Of a stretch of DNA of 64,000 nt, positions 12,263 to 23,084 are shown in pieces. The stretch's first letter is position 1; every line of letters begins with the position of its first letter. The position numbers and the translations under genes were made by a program. The stretch is taken from positions 35,331,232 through 35,395,231 of the forward strand of contig CM070599.1 of NCBI GenBank assembly GCA_036346395.1, read 5' to 3'. The notes beneath the pieces are model-generated. The model was not told where the DNA came from. It was given only the letters and a program-made list of their open reading frames with translations, and did no database searches. The stretch comes from Hsuehochloa calcarea (Eukaryota > Streptophyta > Magnoliopsida > Poales > Poaceae).

Positions 12263-12270
12263 TCCCCACC
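12263..12270 (-). promoter_or_regulatory. Polypurine tract
   Basis: Minus-strand GGTGGGGA lies one base from the start of the 3' LTR, the expected site for plus-strand DNA priming during reverse transcription. Confidence 0.75.
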
Positions 12271-12801
12271 AAATTTCAAGGCACACAAGAAATGCTCTCG
12301 ATCCTATTTGTTGTTATGATATACCAGTGTTTCGATGGAGACTGTTAAGTTGAACATCCACCTAGGAAAGAAGTTACACTTATTCACAACTGAACAATGG
12401 ACTATGCCTTGAATTGACAGTTTTGTGTGAACAAGTTTTACCTAATTCCTTTACTAGTACTAGGCTGCCTAAAGCATCCCCTCTCGTTGGAGCGTATAAG
12501 TCATACTCCAGCCTGCTCATGAGTATCTAGAGATCACCCAAATCTCATATCTGTGACCAGCAATGAACTCATATAGGTGTGTTCCTTTTAAGATGTCCTG
12601 TAGGCCGACATCTACGCTTTAAATAAGCCACTCGGATCACATTAAGGTAAAACCAACTCGCCATACGTAAAAGGAAAGAAGCGCATCATTGAAGAAATGA
12701 GCCTGTAAAGGTCTCTCCTCCGACCAACCAACAAACTTGTTTCATCATCCTACTTCACGGGATCTCCGATCACGTAGAACAAGTTACCACTATGGTATGA
12801 C

Positions 12802-13370
12802 TTATGTGGGTCTCAGGCCCATCTCACTCGATGCACTATCTATCACATTACGTGATAAACCCTTTGTAAATTGGTCGGCCAGATTCTTAGTCATTCGGAC
12901 ATAGTCGGTGCTATCACTCCGAGTTTTTCACTTTCGGATGACTTCAACCGCCTCTTAACATGCCTAGATGACTTCATGTTGTCCTTAGAACTGTTCACCT
13001 TGATAATTACAGTCTGATTATCACAGTTCATTAGGATAGCCGGTATCGGTTTTTCAACCACAGGCAAATCCATAAGGAGTTCACGAAGCCACTCAGCTTC
13101 AACAGTGGCGGTATCTAATGCTGTGAGTTCTGCTTCCATTGTTGACCTCGTTAAGATGGTCTGCTTGCAAGACTTCCAGGAAACAGCACCACCTCCAAGT
13201 GTGAACACATATCCACTCGTGGCTTTTATCTCATCAGCATCAGAGATCCAGTTTGAATCACTATAGCCCTCTAGTACCTTTGGGTACCCAGTATAGTGAA
13301 TACCATAGCTCATGGTTGCCTTTATATAGCGCATCACTCTCTCAAGAGCACGCTAATGATCATCTCCTGA
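12802..13370 (-). pseudogene. Copia RNase H domain and pol 3' end
   Basis: The minus-strand frame encodes a Copia RNase H: GYSDSNW (first catalytic Asp), TSGYVFTLGGGAVSWKS, then TRSTMEAELTAL (Glu), and NCDNQTVI (Asp). A frameshift after about 12891 moves into a frame with NLADQFTKGL and GLRPT before the stop at 12802. This is the C-terminus of the pol polyprotein, which degrades the RNA strand during reverse transcription. The frame upstream (13371-13731) is recognisable only in pieces, so the product is broken. Confidence 0.85.
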
Positions 13371-13731
13371 TTCAAACAAACCGGCTTAGCTTGCTCACAA
13401 GAAACGAGATGTCGAGCCTCGTAGCACTAGCTAAATACATCAATGAGCCAATAACTGGAGTATCTCAATTGATCCCTTGTTATTCTTGGTTTTCCTCAAT
13501 AACACACTAGGATCATAAGGAGTAGAAAGCAGCTTGCAATCACTATAACCAAAGCGACTCAAGACCTTCTCCACATAATGGGATTGCACAAGTGTAACCC
13601 CACCATCACCTCCTCTCAAGAGCTTAATGTTAAGAATTACATCACCACTCCCAAATCTTTCATTTCAAAACTCTTGGACAGAAAGTCCTTGACCTCCTCA
13701 ATCACATTGAGGTTGGTCCCAAAATCGATAT

Positions 13732-14381
13732 GTCATCAACATACAAGCACAAGATCACTCCTTCTCCCCACCATAGCGATAGTACACACATCTGTCGGCT
13801 TCATTCACAACAAAGCCAGCAGATGTCAAAGTTATGTCGAACTTCTCATGCCATTGCTTAGGTGCTTGCTTTAGGCCATACAAAGATTTTAACAACTTGC
13901 ACACCTTTCCTTCTTGACCTTCTACCACAAACCCGTCTGGTCGATCCATATAAATCTCCTCCTCCAACTCTCCATTTAGGAAAGCTGTCTTAACGTCCAT
14001 TTGATGGACGAGAAGACCATGAGAAGCAGCCAGGGCAAGTAGTACTCGAATTGTGGTCAATCGAGCAACAGGTGAATAAGTATCAAAGAAATCCTCGCCT
14101 TCTTTCTCGAGTATAACCCTTGGCCACAAGCCTTGCCTTGTACTTTTCAATTGTACCATCGGGCCTAAGCTTTTTCTTGAAAACCCATTTACATCCTCTG
14201 TGTTTACACCCATAAGGACGATCAACGATCTCCCAAGTTCCATTAGACATAATAGAATCCATCTCACTCCGTCATCGCTTCCTTCCAAAGAGTCGTGTCG
14301 GAGAAGAATATGCCTCTTCAATGGTTCTTGGAGTATCATCCATGAGGTATACAATGAAATCATCACCAAAAGATTTTGCAA
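13732..14381 (-). pseudogene. Copia reverse transcriptase domain
   Basis: The frame from 14381 to 13755 contains DTYSPVARLTTIR, HQMDVKTAFLNGELEEEIYM and SLYGLKQAPKQWHEKFD, which are hallmark blocks of Copia reverse transcriptase. The catalytic YVDD is encoded at 13732-13743 but lies in another frame, just past a stop, so a frameshift separates it from the palm domain. Upstream of the palm, a frameshift near 14150 interrupts the CKWVFKKK / KARLVAKG region. The enzyme would be inactive as encoded. Confidence 0.9.
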
Positions 14382-14616
14382 TCTTCATCTCTTACTCTTT
14401 CGAGTCCCTTCATTGTTATCCTCCTCAGGATTTTCCATAGGCGTTTGTTCACCATGTTCTATCGGCACAAAAGAATCAAGGGAAATTATAGGTTCTTGAC
14501 TAGATGAGCTAGGTACATCACATTTCATAGGAAATTCATTCTCAAAAATGTAGCATCTCGGACTCTATGATTGTACCAACACGCACGTCAGTACTCCAGC
14601 TTTTATAATTAAGAAC

Positions 14617-15784
14617 CTATAACCCACTATTGTGCATAGCATAACCAAGAAATACACAATCTACGGTTTTTGGTCCAAGTTTACGCTTCTTGACAATTGG
14701 CACGTTAACTTTGGCCAAACATCCCCAGGTGCGCAAGTATGAGAGAGTCAACTTCTTCTTTTCCCATTCCTCGAATGGTGTTACTTCTTTATTCTTTGTA
14801 GGAACTCTATTCAGGACATGACACGCGGTCAATATAGCCTCACCCCACCATTCCTTAGAAAGTCCCGCAGTTGTCTAACATGGCGTTAACCAAATCGATT
14901 AGAGTGCGATTTTTCTTTCGGCAACCCCGCTTGATTCGGAGAATAGGAGGCGTCCTCTCATGAATAATTCCATGTTCCTCGCAAAATAAAGTAAACTCAT
15001 TTGAAAAATACTCTCCCCCACGATCAGACCTTATCCGCTTGATTTTCCTCTCGAGTTGGTTTTCTACCTCAGCTTTATAGATCTTAAAGAAATCAAATGC
15101 TTCATCTTTTGTTTTCAATAAATACACATAGCAAAATCTAGTGCAATCATCTATAAGCGTCATGAAATATTTCTTTCCACCTTTAGTCAACACTCCATTC
15201 ATCTCGCACAAATCGGAATGAATGAGTTCTAACGGTGCCAAATTCCTCGCCTCTTTGTCGCCTTTGTGAGGCTTGCGAGGTTGTTTCGATTGAACACACG
15301 TATGGCACTTAGAACCTTTGACCAAAGTGAATTTCGGGATTAAACTCATATTGGCTAAGCGTGTCATACACCCAAAGTTAACATGACAAAGTCGTGAATG
15401 CCAAACATTAGATTCATCATCGTTACACACATGGTTCACAACTTTATTATAAGAATCCATCAAAGAGAAACGAAACAAGCCTCCGCTCATAACCTTTACC
15501 AACAAATGTTCCATACTTGGACACGACACATTTATTGGACTCAAATGTAAGCCTAAAACCATCTCTACATAGTAGAGATCCGCTGACGAGATTCTTCTTT
15601 ATAGAGGGACATGTCGTGACGTTCTTGGATGCACGGTCTTTCCAAGTAAACTTCGGATCGACCATACCAACACCATGAACAAATGCATGCGATCCGTTCC
15701 CATCAACAAGGAGCAACCTCGGCGGACTGATAAGATGAAAATATGAAATATCAAGACACACATGAATATTAGCACCGGTGTCAA
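14617..15784 (-). pseudogene. Copia protease remnant, GAG-pre-integrase and integrase
   Basis: Reading down the minus strand, 15761-15447 carries a protease-to-integrase linker. 15562-14855 carries the pre-integrase zinc-binding motif WHSRLCHVNFGCM...CHTC and the integrase core with HSDLCEM and RSDRGGEYFSNEF (two of the three catalytic acidic residues). A frameshift falls where YSPQ..GVAERKNRTL should be. 14832-14617 continues with ACHVLNRVPTK and WGCLAKV. At least two frameshifts break the domain. Confidence 0.88.
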
Positions 15785-15890
15785 CCCACCACTCGGGTGA
15801 TTGACAAACAGAGAGAATCTGTAGGTAAATAATTACCGCACTCGATGTTCCTCCAAAGATTACTAATAATCATGTTGGTGACTTCTTCGC

Positions 15891-15952
15891 TTATCCTTGC
15901 GGTCCGGACAATCCTTAGCCCAATGGCGAATCACCGCACACAAAGCAACCGC
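15891..15952 (-). pseudogene. Gag CCHC zinc knuckle
   Basis: Minus strand encodes GCFVCGD, and after a one-base frame change, HWAKDCPDRKDK; together these form the CX2CX4HX4C nucleic-acid-binding knuckle of Copia Gag. The frameshift lies inside the knuckle. Confidence 0.75.
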
Positions 15953-16177
15953 CCTTTCCTTTGCCTTTCTTCTTAAACTCAGATAGCCTTAGGCTTGACA
16001 AAAGGCTTATTTTTCTTCTTATTGTGGATAGCCCGAGGTTCTTCTTACGTACCAAATTGGCACTAGAACCTCCTCAAAGAAGAACTTTCTTGCCACGAGT
16101 ATCTTTTGCCCTCGCCTTCTCTTCAACACCAAGAGTGCCAATGAGATCAAGAACATCGAACTCCCGCCTCTTGTGTT

Positions 16178-16941
16178 TTAAAGAGGTAGCAAAATCCGAC
16201 CAAGAAGGTGGTAACTTGGCGATAATACCGCCACCACAAACTTGTCCCAGAACTCACACTTATTATGCTCAAGCTCCTTTGCCAGGGCCTGAATCTCATG
16301 AGCTTGTTCTACTACAGAACGATCATCGACCATCTTGTAGTCATAGAACTGCTCCATGACATACTGACTCATCGCCAAGATCGGAACTCGAACTTGGCCT
16401 CAAGTGCATCCCACATCTCTTTGCCCGTAGGCAAGTGCATGTACACATCCACAATGTTATCTGCCAGAATGTTGACAAGTGCACCTCGAAACAAGTTATC
16501 CGCTAAATTGAACTTGCGTTCGTCCTCAGCAGATAGAGGCTCAGCGGGCTTGCCTTGTGCAACATGAAAACATTCCATGGCAGTAAACCACAGGATAGCA
16601 CGTGCACGCCATCTCTTAAAATTGGAACCATCAAACTGAGGGTGCGGCTTAAGTGACGCAGCAAAGCCAACTACCGAAAAAGACCAATCAAGTTTTTGGA
16701 TTGTTGAATATCTAGTCAAATTTCGGCATATTTTAATCCAGAAATTAAGCATATAAAACATGACAAACAAGAGCATGAGTGATTCAACAATGATGTATTC
16801 ATATTCGCTAATGAACAGGATAACAGCAGATTCTATTAACATATTCATAGCGCACAGAAACATCAGATAAGTTCTCAGGATGTACCCTCGGGCGGGGCCA
16901 GTGTCTGTGACACCGGATGCGCCGTTACCACCAGTCGACAT
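16178..16941 (-). pseudogene. Copia gag, N-terminal part
   Basis: From 16701 down, the frame encodes PHPQFDGSNFKRWRARAILW, LADNIVDVYMHLPTGKEMWD and ALEAKFEF, typical of the Copia Gag (UBN2 / retrotrans_gag) domain. The frame shifts at about 16375 and continues as MSQYVMEQFYDYKMVDDRSV and EQAHEIQALAKELE. The frame is open leftwards without a break into the 5' LTR as far as an ATG at 16941 (MSTGGNGASG). The equivalent frame in the other LTR is closed, so this extension may be accidental. No leader or standard primer-binding site separates LTR and gag. Confidence 0.85.
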
Positions 16942-17383
16942 GGTGGCCTATTCGATGTAGTCGATCGAGGCGTGACGCAGGACGAGGCGTGATGCAGGAA
17001 GATGTTCGCCGTGCAGTATCGCGAGCAGTTCACCACCGTGATGAAGACGGTCACAGACGAGCGATCGCGCTAATGCGCTCCCAAAAACTTGATCGCCCGT
17101 CTACCCGGCGGTACTCAACAGACGGAGTTTCGAGGCCTACTCGCCTGAGCCTTCGCGCAAGGTTACGAACCGAGATTACAGAGAGCAAGCAACAACAAAA
17201 GAACCGAATGATGAGTAGTCTCAGATCCTTTTATGGAGTAGAGAACCTTTTCCTCTTCAAGAATAAAGCAGAAACGAAGAGACTAGTAGCTCGCGACCAT
17301 TAGTCACTAGCAATCGCCTCCATTACTTCTCCTCGATGTGACAAAAATGAAGAGACACGCACACGCACACGCACACGCACACG

Positions 17384-17416
<33 letters not shown>

Positions 17417-17699
17417 ACACGCACACGCACACGCACACGCACCAAGATCGCACCGCACCAAGACGGCGCGGCGCTTGGCATGCAGCAAGGCGTGGCGTGG
17501 CGTGGCGAAGGCAGCAAGCAGCGAGTGGCATGTCTGAGCTCTCTCCAATTGCACAAGGGGGTTACCACATTCCACCTTTTAAAGTGGTGTAACTCCCAAT
17601 CAATTCTCCATATGGGACTAATCAAATTTTCCATGTGGGCCTAGGAATTTCATTTGATTAATTGTTAAATTAAAATGGTCCAAGCCCATTAATCCAACA
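16702..17699 (-). repeat. Copia 5' LTR
   Basis: 998 bp, matching 11176-12261 end to end, with TG...CA termini on the minus strand. It contains an expanded (acacgc)n array at about 17357-17442, unlike the plain CA repeat plus cacgca units in the other LTR. The flank is GTATT at 17700-17704. Confidence 0.9.
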
Positions 17700-17704
17700 G
17701 TATT

Positions 17705-20356
17705 AATAGTCAAAGTTTTAAAATATTGACCGCGCATATTTAAAACATGTCTACTTGGGGAAGGAGGAGCGGTGCGTACTATTTGTTCCAGGTTGATTAC
17801 TCGTAGACAAGAATCATCTTGGGATGTAGAAGACTAGGAGACACACAATTGGGGCGCAATTTGCACTCGGATGTCCCATCATACTCTCCGACCCCAACAT
17901 CCAGTCATAGCTTTTGCAATAAAAAAATCTATATCTGCAACATTTAAAATTTATTTATGAAATATTTTAATTTCGTGTGTTCAACAAAATTTCACAGCAC
18001 AAAACTCATCGCAACTTTGAGTGAATGCAACACAAGGGAAGAACAGGTGTAACATTAAAAACTGGGTTTCAAATTAAGTTGGGGAAAAGAAGATGCATCT
18101 CAGAATCAGAATCCCAGCGCTACAAAAATTGTTGCAACATCTGAAAACACTTATTGTAACATCCCGTGAATGACCATGCAACATTTAAATGCTTTTTGTT
18201 CAACAAATCAAACACAATAAAAAAATCTAACAGAAGGACTTCTTGTGCAACAAATAAAACACATCGTTACAACAAAAAAACTCTTGCCGCAACATTTAAT
18301 ACAATGCGCTGCCTCGCTATCGAACGTGCTCGAGTGCCACTATCGCCTTCTCAACCATCGTCGCGCGCTACGCCGCTCGGGCTGCCTCGGCTCGCCTCCT
18401 AGGCCTCTGCCACTCGCCACGCCGCTCGGGCTGCCTCGGCTCGTCTCCTAGGCCTTCGCTACTCCGACGCCACCCCAGCCACTGGCTGTCACCCGACTCC
18501 ACGATAGCATCGAGGGTGCTGCCACGCCACTCGAGCTCCCCTGTCCCCTTCTTCTCCTCCACTACTCCCTAATTGATCCCGGGTTGATGATCCACAGCTT
18601 GGTAGATTAGGATTTGATGGATGGAGATTGGATTGAGAAGGGTTTTTTTGGATTTTGTTTTAGCTTGGCTGTGGTGAGACGATGGGAAAATGGGAATGGA
18701 AAATGTGCTGATGATAGAAAAATAAGAATGAAAAGTGCTTCTAGCTGCGAGTGGAGATGGAGAGGAATAAGTCCTCTAGGAAGAATAAGGAGTGAGTGGT
18801 TGACAACGATATATGCATCAATCATACGATCGGTAACGCTGCCGATCTAGGATCGAACGTGAGAGCCGTATTAATTCCCATGCAATTGTGAGCTGTTTCC
18901 TCCGGACGGTAACCAGATGTTAAAAAAGGGCCAAATATTTCCTCCTCCCAACCGGCTCGCTTAGCCCATCACCATCAGGCCCAGTTTTTACCTCCCCTCC
19001 TTTCTCTCTCTCTCTCTCTCTCTCACCGCGCGGCACCAGACGGGCCAGAGAAGCGACAATCACCACGGCCGCCCGGGCCTAAACGGCTGGATCACAATGC
19101 GCGCGACTATTTCCGCGGCGGCGGGCGGCCACCAAACGTGACGGCAGCCGCGGTTGGCGCCGTGGGCCATCGCGCGTACGGGTGCGCCCCGCGGTCTCCG
19201 CAGCGAGATCGTCGGCATTACTTGTCACGGGATTTGATTTGTATCCGCGGCTGTGTGATCCAATCCGAGCACAGCGCACCGCCGCTGCTATCTGTCGCAG
19301 TGCCTACATCGAGACTGTTCGTTTGATCGGTGCCGTCGTTTTCCTTCGCCTGGGTCGTCTCACGGCATCTCAGGCCGGAGGTGGACCAGCATGCGGGCTG
19401 GATGATCCAGGACTAGGAGTGGATCCAACTTGGAGTTGTACATCACGTTTCCGGCACGATCGAGCCATCGTGTGATGAAGGGTTTGAAAAAACAATAGCA
19501 TTGTTCATCGTTGCAAGGGTGCAAAATTATGTCTGGGACTCGGGACTTACTTGGGCAGGACATCAGCTCCAGTATTCCACAAGCACAGGAGAGCGCAGGC
19601 TCCGGTTTAATGCGGGGTACAGCAGAAACGACAAGAGGCGCGTGCACCGGGGACGGCACGAACGATTAATGCTGGGGACTGGGGACAGAGCTACAGAAAT
19701 GGAGCGCTACTGTACAAACACACGGAGGAGGGGTACAATTAAATACACACACCAAGCGCCAAGTACGGAATATGGAGTATGATATGGAATATCGCTTCTT
19801 GTAAGATAGAACAAACCTTCTCGTTCTTGTCAAGAACTGGACCAGGCCAGTATTTCCCGTATTATCGCCTTTCCTAACCCATCAGGATGGGCAATGCTAT
19901 AATAAATCGTCAAGAACTTTCGGCCTTTCGATTCCAAGCTGATCACGATTCACGAACATAGATACTGTGTATACCGAATGTTCAGAGTGAGAGATCGGGC
20001 CAATTAATTCGTTTATAGCTTTCGGCCGACATTGTGAATTCGTGTTCTCCTCTTTGCATATAGCTTCAAAAAAAGAGAGAGAAATGTAGAGTTTTGTTTT
20101 CGTTTTCTTTTGTTCCCCATTGGACTTGTTTAGTTTCAGTGGAGCCAAAAACAGTTGATGGTTAGCACTCCTGTCAGGAAAGAACAAAAAGTCAAGCGAT
20201 TCTGGGGAGGTGAACCAAAACACGATAACACGTCCGAGCAAAAGTGTGAACGGCGATTATTATTCAGCAACGTTGTGATTATAAGTATCATTATCAACTG
20301 ATCACAAACAAGCTGGACACTGAATTGGTGCATCAGTGGGCGCGCAAGGAAGTGAT
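17705..20356. other. Unassigned intergenic DNA
   Basis: About 17900-18300 holds many gcaacattt / caacaaat words, a common grass repeat style. A GC-rich stretch has a direct repeat of about 50 bp (acgccgctcgggctgcctcg) at about 18370 and 18419. A CT microsatellite lies at 18999-19024. 19060-19300 is CpG-rich with no recognisable exon. Short ORFs in both strands look non-coding. Sequence nearest 20356 is probably the 3' flank of the threonine aldolase gene. Confidence 0.4.
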
Positions 20357-22543
20357 CTAGTGCCCATATGAGTTCGTGGTAGTACCATTTGTCAAATGCT
20401 CAAATTTAGCACCACCTGTCAGTATTTCTTCGACAGCTTTCTGAAAACAGAATACCATATCAGTGACACCCACGCACCAACTGAAACTAGGATAGTGAAA
20501 GAAGAAAGCAGTCCAAGCTTTGCGTACCTCAATGCATGTCAATGCATACTGAACATCACTATCTGAAATTTGGTAGTGGAGGACAAACCTGACACTGCAA
20601 AATAAGGAGTCCAAAATGGAGTGCTAAATTTGGAAGCATACATAATTGTAGTTGATATTGCTAATAGCACAACATAAATTTTCAGACTGAATCCAATTCA
20701 GGCATAAAAATGCTTTACTAATTAGTTGAGTTTAGCCATCGGAAGTGAGGACGAAGGCAGCAGACATAAGCAGAAAAATTCTTGTTAGACAAAAGGGTGA
20801 AGTGGAGATTGAAAATGCTTGGAGTAAAATCAACAACCTATCAAAGAGAGAATTGAACTTTACCTTTTCGAACCTGCTGGCATTGCAAGCACATTGCGCT
20901 GTTCCAGGACTTGACACAGCTTGTCAGGTGATATGCGCGAATCCACAATATCAACGAATACCTTAGAAAGACAGAGTGGTATGTTACTTATGGGAACATA
21001 GTGGAAAACAAGAAAATCCATAGATGATCTGGCAGACTAACCATATTGGTCTCCACTGAAGTTGATTCAACTGTAAACTGTTTGATTTTCTTAAGTCCGT
21101 CTAAGCAAACGAACAAGAAACGAGTTCAGAAACTGAAGTTACTGAGTACAAAGGACTTGTGATTTATTCGAATTTCAAAATAAGTGAAGTGAGATTAGCG
21201 AGGAAAATATATGAAACCTGCCAAAACTTTAGCCTTTCTGTGGTCATCCGCAAGCTTCCCTACAGTGTCGCGAACTGCAACATGGGCAGCAGCACAAAGA
21301 ATTCCCACCTGCCTCATTCCACCGCCTAGGGTCTTCCTAAGAATTTTGGCCTGAAGTATTTTTCAGAATTCCATCATGACATGTTCTCTGCAGCTTAAAT
21401 TCATATACAGAATTGAACAGACCTTGTCTATGAAGCCCTTCGAACCAACAATAACTGATCCAACGGGAGCGCCTAACCCTTTAGATAGGCATACCTACAG
21501 TTTAAGTTTCACATAGAAATAGAATCAGGAATCATATACTACCTGGCTACCAGCAGCCCATTCATATATGATCGTATAATCGAGAACAGTACCAAGCAAA
21601 TTGACACGTACCGAAACTGAATCAGCAACTTTCACAAGTCTATGAACAGGAACTCCAAGTGTCTGGCACAGAAAACAACAATTGATCCACATAAAAACAG
21701 ATTCCACGTTATAAATTGAGAGGCTGGGACGGCACGTATGCATGTTTAAAATTTTCTTCTTGGAAAAACGCATGTACCCGATACTTGGATATCCGGTTTG
21801 TTTTTAAAGATTTATCCTATTGGTTGCTTTACTAACATAGTAGCAGGTGCTAAAGGACAGTAAAATGATACCATTGATTCACTACTACTTACCACAGAGG
21901 CATTAAAAATGCGAGCTCCATCAATGTGAAGCTTCAAACCATGGCTCTTGGCAACTTCACCAACCTTGTCGGTATACTCTACAGATAAGCATTTTCCACC
22001 ACAACTGCAGCAACAAGAAGAAACATACCAATTAGGTACAGGAATTAGTACTACTACCCTTCCGTCAGCAAGATCAGCAACAGGTGTCCGAGCAACTCAC
22101 TTTGCTTGCGTGTTCTCCAAGCAGATCAACCTGGTGGTTGGATAACACAGAGCCCCGTACGGATGCCTAATGGCAGACACAATCTTGTCGATGTCCATGG
22201 TGCCGTCGGGATTGTTCCCCACGGTCTTCGGGTGGACGCCGCCGATGGTGGAGATGCCGCCGTTCTCGTAGATATGGATGTGGGAGTTGTCGCCGAGGAT
22301 GACCTCGCTGCCCCTGGCGTCGCAGTGCACGAGGACGGAGATGAGGTTGGCCATGGTGCCGGACGGCACGAACAGCGCGGCCTCCTTGCCCATGATCCTG
22401 GCCATCTCCGTCTCGAAGCGGTGGGCGGTCGGGTCCGCGCCCAGGACGTCGTCGTCTACGTCCGCCGCGGCCATGGCGGCCCGCATGGCCTCGGAGGGCT
22501 TCGTGACCGTGTCCGACCGGAGGTCCACCACCTTGGTCGCCAT
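20357..22543 (-). CDS. THA: L-threonine aldolase, 9 exons, complete
   Basis: PLP-dependent low-specificity L-threonine aldolase, which cleaves threonine (and allo-threonine) to glycine and acetaldehyde. Exons on the minus strand: 22101-22543, 21893-22004, 21612-21662, 21423-21494, 21218-21350, 21042-21100, 20864-20961, 20528-20594, 20357-20440; all introns have GT...AG and the phases join to give 1119 bp (372 aa). Landmarks: DLRSDTVTKPS (residues 7-17), PSGTMAN, HIDGAR (174-179), and the PLP-binding lysine K207 in LSKGLGAPVGS, followed by LGGGMRQVGILCAAA. I chose the ATG at 22543 because the family starts M.TKVVDLRSD; an in-frame ATG at 22579 would add 12 residues. No targeting peptide is evident, so it is probably cytosolic. 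A MULE relic begins about 550 bp upstream. Nothing suggests inactivation. Confidence 0.95.
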
Positions 22544-22700
22544 TCTCCGCAGCTCAAACTCACACTTCCGCAGCAACACAACTTAGAATGGTAAGTATGT
22601 AGTATTTTCATAGCAGTACAGGGATAGGGACTTTAATTTTTTATTTTAAAAATTGGAAATCCATCATTTTTTTAATTCATCTCTACTCTTTTGTACAGAG

Positions 22701-22900
22701 TATTTTCGAGTGGATATTTTATCGACAAACTACACGGATATTATATAACATTCAGTAAAATATTATAACATCTTTTATCGATAAATAAAAATTTCTACTG
22801 ACTATTTTCGAGCATATTTTTTGTCGACAAATCACAATAATACTACATAACATCCAGCATAACGTCATAACATCTTTTGTCAATAAATCACATTATAACA
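22701..22900. repeat. AT-rich tandem duplication upstream of threonine aldolase
   Basis: Two copies of a ~102-bp unit beginning tattttcgag (22701 and 22803), each with a (t/g)tcgacaaa word and ending cataacatctttt(a/g)tc. The copies are clearly diverged. They lie in the 5' flank of the minus-strand gene. Confidence 0.55.
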
Positions 22901-23084
22901 CCTAGTTTTTACAAATCAAAGTGAAATTACAAAGCATTAGGCACCACATATTTCAACTGGACGAACCTGTCTTGTGGCTGTGACCTCAAGGTCCCCCATG
23001 TGGACCGCCTCGAGTCAGGCGGTCGGATGAGGTCCCTGCGGCGACATCCGGAGTGCCGATATCTCCTTCGTCCTGAGTATTTCT

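Larger units (their letters stand above)
11176..17699 (-). mobile_element. Complete Ty1/Copia retrotransposon, frameshifted
   Basis: A 6.5-kb element reading on the minus strand, bounded by direct LTRs and the target duplication GTATT at 11171-11175 and 17700-17704. Gag, CCHC knuckle, integrase, reverse transcriptase and RNase H follow in Copia order, but the reading frame is broken repeatedly, so it cannot make an intact polyprotein. Autonomy is therefore lost. A polypurine tract adjoins the 3' LTR. I found no standard TGGTATCAGAGC primer-binding site next to the 5' LTR. The overall size resembles rice Copia families with ~1-kb LTRs, but the family was not checked. Confidence 0.92.

Noticed and set aside
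22106..22594. 162-codon plus-strand ORF
   Set aside because: Antisense shadow of threonine aldolase exon 1, which has clear family motifs and splice sites.
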